Of a stretch of DNA of 64,000 nt, positions 32,037-42,922 are shown one piece after another (position 1 is the first letter of the stretch; each line of letters opens with the position of its first letter). The translations under genes and the position numbers were made by a program. Origin of the DNA: Spiroplasma endosymbiont of Clivina fossor (GTDB taxonomy: Bacteria > Bacillota_I > Bacilli_A > Mycoplasmatales > Nriv7); contig NZ_OZ035006.1 of the NCBI RefSeq assembly GCF_964031115.1, forward strand, positions 930,001 through 994,000. Reading direction: 5' to 3'. The notes under the pieces were generated by a model. That model was not told the DNA's origin. It saw only the letters and a program-made list of their open reading frames with translations, and made no database searches.

Positions 32037-32519
32037 AAATTATTGGTTCATTGGCATAAATTAGGAATTGGATTTAATTGATTAGTAGAAGGGAGGGGTA
32101 AAACTGTTCAATTATCACCGCCAATACCAGTAATTATAAGATTAAAATCACCAATTTTAATCTTATCACCAATATTATAGCCTCGTAATTTTGCAAATTG
32201 CGGACTCTCTAATAACAATTTGATTACTAGCGTTTGAAGTTGTGCCTTGAATAATTTTTAAGGAATGAGGATTAAGACTATCAATGTTAACAAAGCGATA
32301 ATTAAAGTTACTTGCTAAATCAGTAAGAATAAATTCTCTTCTTGTTGTCACTTTAAAATTAGTAGCTATGCCTGCTAATTCATTTTGCATTTGCATTAAA
32401 ATATTATTTTCAATTGTCCTTGTAGTTACTGATTTAGCAATATTAGTTTTATTTTTTCAACTGCGATTTGGTTCTGCTAGTCAATTAGTAATTAAATATT
32501 GTTTAAAAATTTCAATATT

Positions 32520-33587
32520 AGACTTCTTGCAAAATTAATATGATAATTATAATTTTTAAATTTAAAATAAATATAAAAGTGTTATTAAAATAATTTTTAG
32601 ATTATTTTTACAAATATTTTGTCATTAAAACATAATAAAAATTATTATTTACAATAAAAAAAGACTGAAATTTTAAATTATCAAATATATTTAAACTAAT
32701 AGTTGTAAATTATAAATTGAAGCTATTAAATTAAATCTTAAAGCAAATCTTTTTCTACGATTTCGATATTTTTCACTAATAATTTTAAATTTTTTAAGTA
32801 TAGCAAAAACATTTTCAATAACAATTCTCATTTTTGAAATTCGCTCATTATTTTGCTTTTCTTCTTTATTTAAAGGGTTTTTCTTTGATTTTTTTTTAGG
32901 AATTAAAACATTATGATTAATTTTTTGTATGCCTTGATAACCTAAATCCACTAAAACAGTTGTTTCTGGTAAAAATTTAATTTTTGAATCTTTTAAAATT
33001 TTAAAGTCATGGTTTTTACCATAAGAAAAATCAGAACTAATAATTTTTTTACTATCTTTTTCAATTATAACTTGTGTTTTTATTGTGTGTTTTTTCTTTT
33101 TTCCTGAGTAGTGCTGTTTTTGTCTTTTTTTGGGCGTTGGATTTGGCTTTCAGTTACATCAATTATAACAGTCTTATCTTTGAAATAATCTTTTAATAGT
33201 GATTTTTGACCAGTAAGTTGTTGAAAATTAGGGTGTTTTATTAAAGTGTCTTCAATTCATTTGATATTTCTATAACAACTACTTTCACTAATATCATAAC
33301 TTTTTGCAATATGAAAATAAGTTCTATATTCTCTTCAATATTCTAAAGTCATTAAAATACGATTTTCTAATGATAATTTATTGGTTCTTCCGCGACGAAA
33401 TCTCTTTTTTAATTCTTCTATTTTTAAAATTTCTAGCATTTTATTAAAAGTAGTATGTTTAATACCAGTTAATCTTAAAAAATTTTTATCACTTATTTGA
33501 TTATTTTTTTTAAATTTCATTTAAATTCCACCTTTTTATTAAAAACAACAATTCAATTATATTTTAAATTAATTTTGCAAGAAGTCT
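32520..33587 (-). mobile_element. IS5-family element, copy e
   Basis: A full 1068-bp copy with ATT at 32517-32519 and 33588-33590, inserted in the permease paralogue. One Arg codon in orfB is changed to Lys compared with the other copies. Confidence 0.93.
32691..33520 (-). CDS. IS5-family transposase, frameshifted orfA-orfB
   Basis: Same organisation as at 4730-5559 with an R-to-K change (IPKKKSKK). The slippery A7 and the DDE residues are intact. Confidence 0.86.
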
Positions 33588-34226
33588 ATTATTATCAGAT
33601 GGATATTGAAAAAAATTTGGATTATTTTTATAAATGTTAATATAGTAATTTCATAACATCTTATTAAGTAATGATGAAAAATATATATCAATTACATTAA
33701 TAAATTTATTAAAAAGTTGTTTAAATTCAATATTGTTAATGGCATGATGATATTTTTCTTTAAGAATTTTTCCAATAATTGATTTTTGAAAATAAGAACT
33801 TTGATGATTAATTTGTTCTCATTTTAAATAATTAACTAGTTTAATATCATCAATAGTATATTGCTCGTTAACTTTTTTAGTTATTAGTTGCACATTTTTA
33901 GTTTCTAATTTTATTAGACTATCATCATTAGGATTATTACTAATACTAAAGTCACTAACTGTTAATTTATTACTTTCTGTAAAATCAGTGTTAGAAAAAT
34001 TAAATTTATAATAATAATCATATTTTACTTCTTGCCCCATAAAATTATTACTTTGTTTTAAATTATTAATTGTAGACATAGCGAGACTAATACGAGCAGT
34101 GAGAATTATTGTTAGCAAAATTAATAAAATCATTTGAACTTTTATTTTAAACATTGAAAAAAATGCTTGTTTATAAGTTGGAAATATTTTTTTCATTAGT
34201 TTTGCATCCTTTCTACTTTAAATAAC

Positions 34227-37200
34227 CTATTCGTCACTACTTTTTACTAATTCAAGTACATTCATTCGTTTTAATGTTTCAGTTGAAATTATATAAATCA
34301 GTGTATAAATAATTGTAATTGTTGCTAATGTTATTGGTAAAAGTCATCATTGGAAATATAGGGGAATAATGAATCCAGTAAAAATTCCAATAGCTCATAA
34401 GGTACCTTGACAAATAAATCAAGCACCGATAAATCCAGCGATAAATCCCATAATAGCAGCTGGAATAAACATTGATAAAGTTAAACTATTAATTTCACGA
34501 TATTTATATCCTTGAATTTTCATAATAGCCATTAGTTTAGCAAACTGATGGACAAGAAGATTAGAAATCATTATAACAATAATTACGGATAGACTAATTG
34601 AACCTAAAATAAAGATGACAGCAATACTAGAAGCTACTGTTGTTAAGTTTTTGATTAATTCTCGTTTTACTGTTAATAGTTCACTGTTAGTAACAGTGTT
34701 AGCAACATTATCATTTAAACTAGCAATTGAATAATCACCAAGAATTGAAGTTGTTGAATATCTACTAGTAACATCAGTTAATTCAGGATTAGATGATAAC
34801 CGACCATTAAATCATAATGGTTCATTATTAAAAGGATCTTTTTTATAAATGTCACTACTTGTTGTGGCATTAAAACCAAGAATTTGATTAGCAACTCGTT
34901 GATTAACATAAATTTTTAATTCACCATAAGATTCATGAATTGCTTTAACTTGATATTTAACTTTTTGCGGTATTGGGGTATTATCAATTTTTAGAATTTT
35001 AGGTATTTCTTTATTACCAATAGTTTTACTGTCTAGTATGGCAATAAAAATATTTCATAATGGATTGTCATATGATTGATTTAAGAGATTTAGTGCTGAT
35101 GTCATAAAGGTTTCATCAACGAATTTATTTTTAGTAGCAAAGGGCACAAAGGGTCTAATATGTCATCATTTATTGTCGGGTGATTGTTCAATAACAAATT
35201 TATTATTATTTGTTGGTATTTTTGCATTAATAATTTCTTTTAAAAATTCGTCTTTAATTGCTGGGTATTTGATATTATCAATTATGATTTCTTCTTTGGG
35301 TAATCGTAAAATTATTTCATTTAAGTTACGATAACTTTTAGCAATGTCATCATCACCAATATCGTTTTCTTTATAACCATAATGGTTAGTTCAACCATAA
35401 GGAGAGTTATTATCATTAATACTTCATTTATCTAAAGGCATATTATAGATATTTTCAGAGTTATTTTCATCACGATAAATTCAAAATGAAGTGTGAGCAG
35501 GATATCATTTATTATTAGCACTCATATATTGTAATTGTTTTTGTTGAACTTCACTTTCAAAAATACTATCAACTTTTAAATTATGTTTTATTTGCATTGC
35601 CCGATTAATAACTGTTGGAATCTTATCAAGTCATTTTTCTTCTTGGATATATTTTGAACTCTCTTTTAATGCAATCATATCACTATTTGGTTTTATTCCT
35701 AGTGTTTTAAAAGCGACATTATTTAAGTTAGCATCATAATATGTATATAATTCATCTTCATTAGCATTATAAGGTAAAGTATTATGAGTAATTGTTAAGC
35801 GTTGTTTTCTTCCAGAAATATTAAGAAAGTCTTTAATATAGGAAGGAACAGCTGTTTCAATTGCATTCATTGTACAGGTTCTTCAGTTATCACTAGTATT
35901 TATTTTGGCATTAGTTGTTAAAATAGTGTTTACCATTGGACAAATAATTGTGGATAATAATCCTGAAAGTTTGGGATTATTATTAAAATCCTTAGAAATT
36001 TGTTCTAATCAGCCTAAAGAAATTCCTCTGCCACCTGTTCAATAATAATTATAAGCAATTTGTTTTAAAATATTGTCTAAATTAATGTTTTGGGTATTAT
36101 CACTAAGTTTTTTTCAAGAATTAGCAGGAGCATCTTTATAGTAATCAGCTACTGGACGAATTTCAGTAATTGGGTAATCAAGACTTTGATTTTGAGCATC
36201 AATCCCTTTTCAAGGGTATAAATTATAACGAGTTGTGGGGATATTACTAATCGGTTGTTGAAATTCAGCATTAGTTTGATATTTTAAAAGTCCATAATAA
36301 GAATCATCAAGACTGCGAACAGCAGCGGGGATCATTAAGGCAATAGCGATAGTGAATGAAGCAATAAGAATTGTTACAAACATAATAATAATTTTCTTAT
36401 ATGAAACTGATGCCAATGCCAAACGAAACCGAGTTTTAAAGCTTCCAAATGCAAATCATCTTTTGTGGATGCCAGAAATTGTTTTTGAAGGTTTATTATC
36501 ACTGTTAGGTCGTAATAGGGTAATTGTATTTTTTGCTACTTGTTTATAAGCAGTAATTGTTACGGTAATTAAAATTACAATGATATTAATTGCCAAAGCA
36601 ATTAGAAAAGGAATGACATCAAAATAAAAAATATTATTTGGAATTGTAAAGAAATTTTCAAAAATTTTCATTACGGCTATTTGTAAAACACTACCAATAA
36701 TTCAACCAATGGGTATAGCAAGAATTGTTGTTATTAAGGCATAAGATCAATATGAACCAATAATTGTTTTATTTTCATAGCCTAATGCTTTCAAAACACC
36801 AATTTGTGTTGCATTGCGTTCAACGGTTTTTCTAATAATTAATACTGTTGCAAAAACTGTTAACATTGTCATAAAAATAACAATAATAATACTAAATCAA
36901 GTATATGTTCTAGTAATTGTTGGTAATGAATTAAAACCACGATTAATGTAATTGTTACTGTCACTATTTTCAATCGTTGAAGTTGTTTTTAAATCTTGAG
37001 TAATTTTTTGAATGTCTTGCGAGTTGTTATTGTAAGCTAACATTTTTTGATAAACAGTTTCAATGATGTTATTATTTTTTTTTAAATTATCATTAAGAAA
37101 AAGTCGAAATAATTCGAAATCATTGGCAATATGATTTCCTGTGTATGTTAAATAGACATTAGATATATCTTCAATATCACTATAACGAATGAATTCATCA

Positions 37201-38696
37201 CGAATAAATAATTGGTGGTTAACGAATAAGACGATTTCTTTTGCTGAATTGGGAAGAAAATTTATTGGATGAACAACAGGTAACGATGTAAAGTTATCGC
37301 CACCAATGCCAGTAATTATTAATTTATAGCTACCAATTTTAAGAGTATCACCAATTTTATAATTATATTTTTCAGCAAACTGAGGATTAATTACAATTTG
37401 ATTAGCACCAGTAGGATAAGTGCCACTAATGATTTTAATATTATTTTTTTTAGGGTCATTATTAGGATTAATACTAATTACACGATAACGGATATTAGTA
37501 GCAAAATCAGAAAATAAATACTCTTGGCGTAAATTGACATTAAAGTTACTTAATAAGCCAACTAATTTATTATGGTGATTTCATATTGCTTGCGAAATAT
37601 CTCAATTATTTCTTAAAGATGTTCCACCAATCGGAAGTGTTAGATATTTGGCAACATCGAGATAATTACTATCCTTATTATCATTTATGTGGTCGTTTGT
37701 TAGTTGAAAATTAATTTCATTATTATCTTTGTTAATATTCATTAAAATATTTCCTAAATCGCCTTTAAAACCCTGTTTAAAAAAAGCTTTGTTATTAAAA
37801 TTTGTTGCCTGAGGAAACCTTTTTTCATAATCTTCTTTTGTTAATTGTTGAAAAATATTAATTCCGCCCCCAAAAATTGGAACATTATCACTAGATAAAT
37901 CAGTTTCATTATTTATATCTCTTATTCAACTGTCGCCATTACGAGCATTAACAAAGTCTCTTAAAAATATTTCTTTAAATGTTTTAACTTTATCAAGATA
38001 ATCAGCATCGGTTGTTTTTTTTGGATATTTAAGTTTATCACTATTAGCTTTATAAAGATTAAATAAATAAAAGGCAAAAATTGGGTTAATGTATTGTTCA
38101 ACCAAAGTTGCATATTGTTCATATAATATTTTAAATTCGTTATTAGGAATGTCATGATATTTTTTATGTAAAATTTGACCAAAGAGTGAATTTTTAAAAG
38201 CGAGACTATTTGTATTAATTTTTTCTCATTTTAGTAAATTTTTAAAGGAAATATTTTCAATTGTGATATTATTATCACTTGTTATTTTTTCGGTAATATC
38301 TAAACTTTCTGATATTAATGGTAATAAACACCCCGTAGGATCATTTTCATTTTTCGCAATGGTAAGCATTGGTGTACTGTTATCTTTTATATTTTTACTA
38401 GTATTAGATTCTGCTAATGAACTTTTACTAAAAGTAGCACAAATGTTAAATGTTGGTGATATGCTTTGAATAGTAGGACTATTTTTACTATTAAAGCGAT
38501 AACTATAATTAAATGGTGTTGTAGCACTATTCATTGCTGTTTCACCATCTAAGAATCATCTTGTCGTAATTCAAGTTAAAGTAATTGTCGTTGACAATAT
38601 AATAGTTAATAAAATTAATGAAATAATTTGAATTTTATGTTTAAATGCTCCTCAAAAGGCTTGCTTAAATAATTTGTTTCATTTTCAATGTTTCAT
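34227..38696 (-). CDS. Giant FtsX-domain ABC permease
   Basis: A single 1489-residue frame (UGA = Trp). A membrane segment near the N-terminus (IISLILLTILLSTTITLTW) is followed by a ~550-residue extracytoplasmic region, a first FtsX unit with three to four membrane spans (WFSIIIVIFMTMLTVFATVL, TQIGVLKALGYENKTIIGSY, VIPFLIALAINIIVILITV), another span after the central loop (IIIMFVTILIASFTIAIALM), a second large outer region, and a C-terminal FtsX unit (SIAVIFILGSISLSVIIVIM, LMAIMKIQGYKYREINSLTL). LKALGY/MKIQGY are the FtsX coupling motifs. Such proteins pair with an ATPase to move lipids, lipoproteins or peptides; no ATPase gene is visible here. The substrate is unknown. Confidence 0.85.
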
Positions 38697-38806
38697 AAAT
38701 GTATCTAACCTCAACTTAATAAATTATTATATAAAAAAGATAAATATTTTTTAACATAAATAATTATATCAACTTATTTATGAACCACAACCTTGTAAGA
38801 ATTAGG
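38697..38806. other. Upstream region of the permease gene
   Basis: AT-rich. The permease promoter must lie here, but no clear consensus is seen. Confidence 0.3.
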
Positions 38807-38955
38807 GGTCGCGTTTAGTTTTCTTAGGTATTGCTTTGAAGAAGTAAAACAATCAGCTAATTATATTATTTAATTACTAAACTAACCCTGCCTTTCTTGT
38901 TGTTGTCATTTTTATTCGTTACCATTTTATCAAGAGTTTTCGACAAAATTAAAAA
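38807..38955 (+). repeat. R1 repeat joined to an IS1595 end
   Basis: R1 from 38807, cut near 38935 where the IS1595 terminal repeat (ATCAAGAGTTTTCGACAAAA) takes over. Only the IS end remains. Confidence 0.75.
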
Positions 38956-39081
38956 CTTAATTTTAAATAACGAAATAATTATTAAAAGTAAAATAGCAAT
39001 TAATTTAACTCGGGGATCTCATTTATGAATTAAAGAATTTTTTGGATAATAAGTAATGTTATTAATCATTAGTAATGACAT
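38956..39081 (-). pseudogene. EcfT-like transporter component, N-terminal stub
   Basis: About 40 codons: NNITYYPKNSLIHKWDPRVK then a hydrophobic segment (LIAILLLIIISLFKIKF). The DPRVKLI segment is the known N-terminal signature of EcfT/CbiQ proteins, the scaffold subunit of ECF vitamin transporters. An IS1595 end removes the rest. Together with the two pseudogenes upstream it completes a lost cobalamin transport operon. Confidence 0.6.
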
Positions 39082-39108
39082 TTCCCTTCCAAAAATTTTT
39101 CTTTATTA

Positions 39109-39724
39109 TTATAATCAATATGTTAACTGATAAATTTCCTTATTTTTAAGTTTCACGTCCATTACTCCATACGCACTTTTAATATCCTTAGTAAAAATAA
39201 ACGGACAAAAGTATTCCCAGAATTAATTTTTTGTCATTTCCCAGCTTTTAAAGCTCATAAATCACTAACAAAGCGACCATAATGTTTATTATATTTAGAA
39301 CTAACATCATTAAAATAAAACTGATTTGGTGTTGTCATTATATTTTTATTAAAAATAATATTTTGTAATGTCTTATAATTTTCACTACAATTATTGATTC
39401 GTGCCTTAAAAATATTATTTTCATCATAAATAGCAACAATCCCACACTCATTAGGTGCTAAACTGTGAGATAAAAAGTAAAATAATCTTCACTAGTTAAT
39501 ATTCCTTGCTTAAACGCATAGTCATAACTATTATTTAACGATTTATCATTAGTTAAAATATTTTTAACATTTTGCGATCATTTTATAAATTGATGATTAT
39601 TAAGCATTATTAACGATATGATTACAAAAATACTTACTGAAAATGTCACTGTTAAAAAAGCACTAATAACATTAATATTATCTTTAATATTAACTGATAA
39701 ATAGTTTTGCGACATTAAACGCAT
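39109..39724 (-). pseudogene. DUF4430-type membrane-anchored protein, frameshifted
   Basis: It starts near 39715 with a membrane anchor (VISAFLTVTFSVSIFVIISL). After DYFTFYL the frame shifts. The next segment (ECGIVAIYDENNIFKARINN, then NIIFNKNIMTTPNQFYFNDV) and, after another shift, WEYFCPFIFTKDIKSAYGVM and KNKEIYQLTYW form a DUF4430 pattern. This domain is found in transcobalamin-like cobalamin-binding proteins. At least two frameshifts make it dead. Confidence 0.6.
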
Positions 39725-39740
39725 ATTAGCATTAAATAAC

Positions 39741-40264
39741 TTATTTTAAAGGATTAAACAGTCATAATGACACTAAGAAATTAGTAACAAATCCCACATT
39801 AATGCAATCGGTAATGCTGATATTAACCCGACAACAGCATATGTTAAATCAAAAAATAACAAATCGCTAAGAAAATATCAGAACATAATTAAAAAACTTA
39901 ATGTTCCAACAATAACAGCAAAACTATAACGATTATTAATTTGTTTTTTCAAAATTTTAATAACTAAAATATCAAAAGGAAATATTAATCAATATACTAA
40001 ATTTCAAGTACTAAAACCATATAATAACATTGGTTGACAAGTTAAAAATGGTAACAATAAAAATACTATCTCGTAAAAGAAAATAAAGGCCATACAAGCA
40101 CAGCAAAAACGATACTAATTCTACACCGGCAATATTACCTAATAAAAATTTTACACAAATAACCATTGCTGATAAAAATGATAATAAAATAAAACTAGTT
40201 TTTTAACACAATAACTATCTTCTTCCATGCTAACTACTGTTGATTTAAAAATATTTAATTTCAT
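39741..40264 (-). pseudogene. ECF transporter S component (cobalamin type), frameshifted
   Basis: It begins MKLNIFKSTVVSMEEDSYCV after AGGAGGCA. Hydrophobic segments are spread over several frames: AMVICVKFLLGNIAGVELVS, LPFLTCQPMLLYGFSTWNLV, AVIVGTLSFLIMFWYFLSDL and VGLISALPIALMWDLL. At least three single-base shifts separate them. Six-helix-like hydrophobicity, a cobalamin riboswitch in front and an EcfT remnant behind support an ECF substrate-binding subunit for vitamin B12. Confidence 0.6.
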
Positions 40265-40285
40265 CATTGCCTCCTGACTATAAAC

Positions 40286-40560
40286 AAAAACCACCACTAG
40301 GTGATGGTTTAAGATTAAAAAATAAATTTTAGAAGTAGTCGCAAATTAAAATCATTTTTTAATAACCCATCCCCAGGAGATTTAAATAATTTTTTCTAAG
40401 GTAGGTCTCCTGACTTAATTTCACTCACTAATTATGCCTTCTCAAAAATAACTTTTCAATGATTTATATAATTAATGTCAATGTTACAGTTGCTGGGACA
40501 GTTTTAGAATTACACTAAATTCCCTTTTAATTAATTACATTAAATGCAATTAACCTTATA
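40286..40560 (-). promoter_or_regulatory. Cobalamin riboswitch with terminator
   Basis: On the minus strand the leader has AAAGGGAA, later ACTGTCCCAGCAACTGTAAC, and the B12 box AAGTCAGGAGACCTACCTTA (about 40398-40417). These are the conserved core elements of the adenosylcobalamin riboswitch in the right order. A terminator hairpin (AACCATCACC/GGTGGTT-type, then T run) at 40286-40310 precedes the RBS of the S-component pseudogene. The RNA looks intact although all its genes are broken. Confidence 0.88.
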
Positions 40561-40770
40561 AAAAATATTTTTATTTATTTATAAAGTAATCTTACAATAA
40601 AAATAACTAACTCACATTTATTTTTAAAAAATATTTTAAAAATAATCACAATATAAAAAATATTTTAATTTTGTCGAAAACTCTTGATAAAATAAAAAAA
40701 TCATCAACTTGATAATTTTAAAAGGCTTTTATGTAAAATTACTATTTTTACTTTAACTTTTTTATACATT

Positions 40771-41838
40771 AGACTTCTTGCAAAATTAATTTAAAATATA
40801 ATTGAATTGTTGTTTTTAATAAAAAGGTGGAATTTAAATGAAATTTAAAAAAAATAATCAAATAAGTGATAAAAATTTTTTAAGATTAACTGGTATTAAA
40901 CATACTACTTTTAATAAAATGCTAGAAATTTTAAAAATAGAAGAATTAAAAAAGAGATTTCGTCGCGGAAGAACCAATAAATTATCATTAGAAAATCGTA
41001 TTTTAATGACTTTAGAATATTGAAGAGAATATAGAACTTATTTTCATATTGCAAAAAGTTATGATATTAGTGAAAGTAGTTGTTATAGAAATATCAAATG
41101 AATTGAAGACACTTTAATAAAACACCCTAATTTTCAACAACTTACTGGTCAAAAATCACTATTAAAAGATTATTTCAAAGATAAGACTGTTATAATTGAT
41201 GTAACTGAAAGCCAAATCCAACGCCCAAAAAAAGACAAAAACAGCACTACTCAGGAAAAAAGAAAAAACACACAATAAAAACACAAATTATAATTGAAAA
41301 AGATAGTAAAAAAATTATTAGTTCTGATTTTTCTTATGGTAAAAACCATGACTTTAAAATTTTAAAAGATTCAAAAATTAAATTTTTACCAGAAACAACT
41401 GTTTTAGTGGATTTAGGTTATCAAGGCATACAAAAAATTAATCATAATGTTTTAATTCCTAAAAGAAAATCAAAGAAAAACCCTTTAAATAAAGAAGAAA
41501 AGCAAAATAATGAGCGAATTTCAAAAATGAGAATTGTTATTGAAAATGTTTTTGCTATACTTAAAAAATTTAAAATTATTAGTGAAAAATATCGAAATCG
41601 TAGAAAAAGATTTGCTTTAAGATTTAATTTAATAGCTTCAATTTATAATTTACAACTATTAGTTTAAATATATTTGATAATTTAAAATTTCAGTCTTTTT
41701 TTATTGTAAATAATAATTTTTATTATGTTTTAATGACAAAATATTTGTAAAAATAATCTAAAAATTATTTTAATAACACTTTTATATTTATTTTAAATTT
41801 AAAAATTATAATTATCATATTAATTTTGCAAGAAGTCT
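40771..41838 (+). mobile_element. IS5-family element, copy f
   Basis: Full 1068 bp with ATT duplications at 40768-40770 and 41839-41841, inserted three codons before the stop of the IS1595 transposase. Confidence 0.93.
40838..41667 (+). CDS. IS5-family transposase, frameshifted orfA-orfB
   Basis: Same organisation as at 4730-5559. One Val-to-Ile change after the frameshift site (TQIIIEKD). Intact. Confidence 0.86.
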
Positions 41839-42792
41839 ATTAAAATATAATACCGCTGTTTGTTGGTTTGGAGTTAAACCCTTATGTTGGTATTTTCATT
41901 TTCAGAGATTTAAATAATTTTGAATATTAGTAAAACCTAAACCATGATAATGAATTAAGGCTTCTTTAAGACTAGATTGTAATTTACTGATTTTATTTAA
42001 GTTACGATAACTAGCTTCAGGATTAATTGTTGTTTTAGTTACACATAAAGTAGAATTTGTTTGTTTTGCTACTAAAAAATATAATTTTTGCATATCAGAA
42101 GTAATAATTGAATTTTCGTTAATTAATTCTTTGTTCATATTTTCAATAACTCATTGTTTTTGTAAACGTTTGGTGTTTGTGGATTTAACATAAATATTGT
42201 TATTATTATCAATTACCATTTGAATACAGCATTTAGTATTAGTTGCGAATGGGTCAAGGTGAATTCTTCGTGGATCAGTTTTATATTTGAAATTTCCTTT
42301 ATGGATTTCTTTAATAAATGTTTCATCGATTTGGATTTTACCAGATAATTTTTTAAATTTTAATTGGGTATTTTCTAATTGTTTTGATTTCATTAATTTT
42401 TGACGATTATATCAAGCAGTTTTTAATGTAGTTTTAATAAAACGAGAAATTGTTTTACTAGATTGCCCCAGCAATGAAATTTGAATCAATAAATTTCATT
42501 GTTCATAATTTAAATGACTTCAATAAATAAAATGATTACGAAAAGCGTCAAAACTTGCACGGCAATTTTTACATAAATATTTTTGTTTTCCTTCTGAATT
42601 ATGTCCATTTTTAACGCAATGGTAAGATTCACATTTAGGGCATTTAATACCTTGCGCTCTAAATTTTTGATCAATTTCATTTAAACGTTTTTGTTTTTTT
42701 ATTAATTCTGCTTGTTGTTTGACTTTTTCATAAAATTCTAAAAATTGATCATCTGTTAAAGTATTTACTAGTTCTTGAATTATTTTTTCCAT
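41812..42792 (-). CDS. IS1595-like transposase with IS5-encoded tail
   Basis: The transposase of copy C is open from 42792. The IS5 insert replaces the last two residues with RLLAKLIW before a stop inside IS5. The zinc ribbon and IDETFIKE core are intact, so the protein may still work. Confidence 0.75.
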
Positions 42793-42878
42793 AATTATTA
42801 TCCACCTCTATCATATTAAAAATATACCTAAAATTAAGTATATTCAATAAATATCAAGAGTTTTCGACAAAATTAAAA

Positions 42879-42908
42879 AAATACTATAAAGAATTTCTTC
42901 ATAGTATT
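42879..42908 (-). terminator. lon terminator
   Basis: An almost perfect palindrome (ATACTAT...ATAGTAT) followed on the minus strand by a run of T, just after the lon stop. An IS1595 end adjoins it. Confidence 0.85.
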
Positions 42909-42922
42909 AATTATCTTCATAA

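Larger units (their letters stand above)
32037..34196 (-). pseudogene. FtsX-type permease paralogue, broken
   Basis: N-terminal portion of a relative of the gene at 34227-38696. It starts at 34196 (MKKIFPTYKQAFFSMFKIK, then a membrane segment MILLILLTIILTARISL). It is interrupted by an IS5 (32520-33587, ATT duplication), frameshifted near 32215 so that SPQFAKLRGYNIGDKIKIGD falls out of frame, and cut off by an IS1595 fragment at 32036. The region GDFNLIITGIGGDN matches SYKLIITGIGGDN of the intact gene. It was probably part of a tandem pair. Confidence 0.8.
40663..42878 (-). mobile_element. IS1595-like element, copy C, with IS5 inserted
   Basis: A full element of 1145 bp net, with both terminal repeats (TTTTAATTTTGTCGAAAACT). 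An IS5 (40771-41838) has entered its 3' end. Flanking octamers do not match well. It abuts the T run of the lon terminator. Confidence 0.9.
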
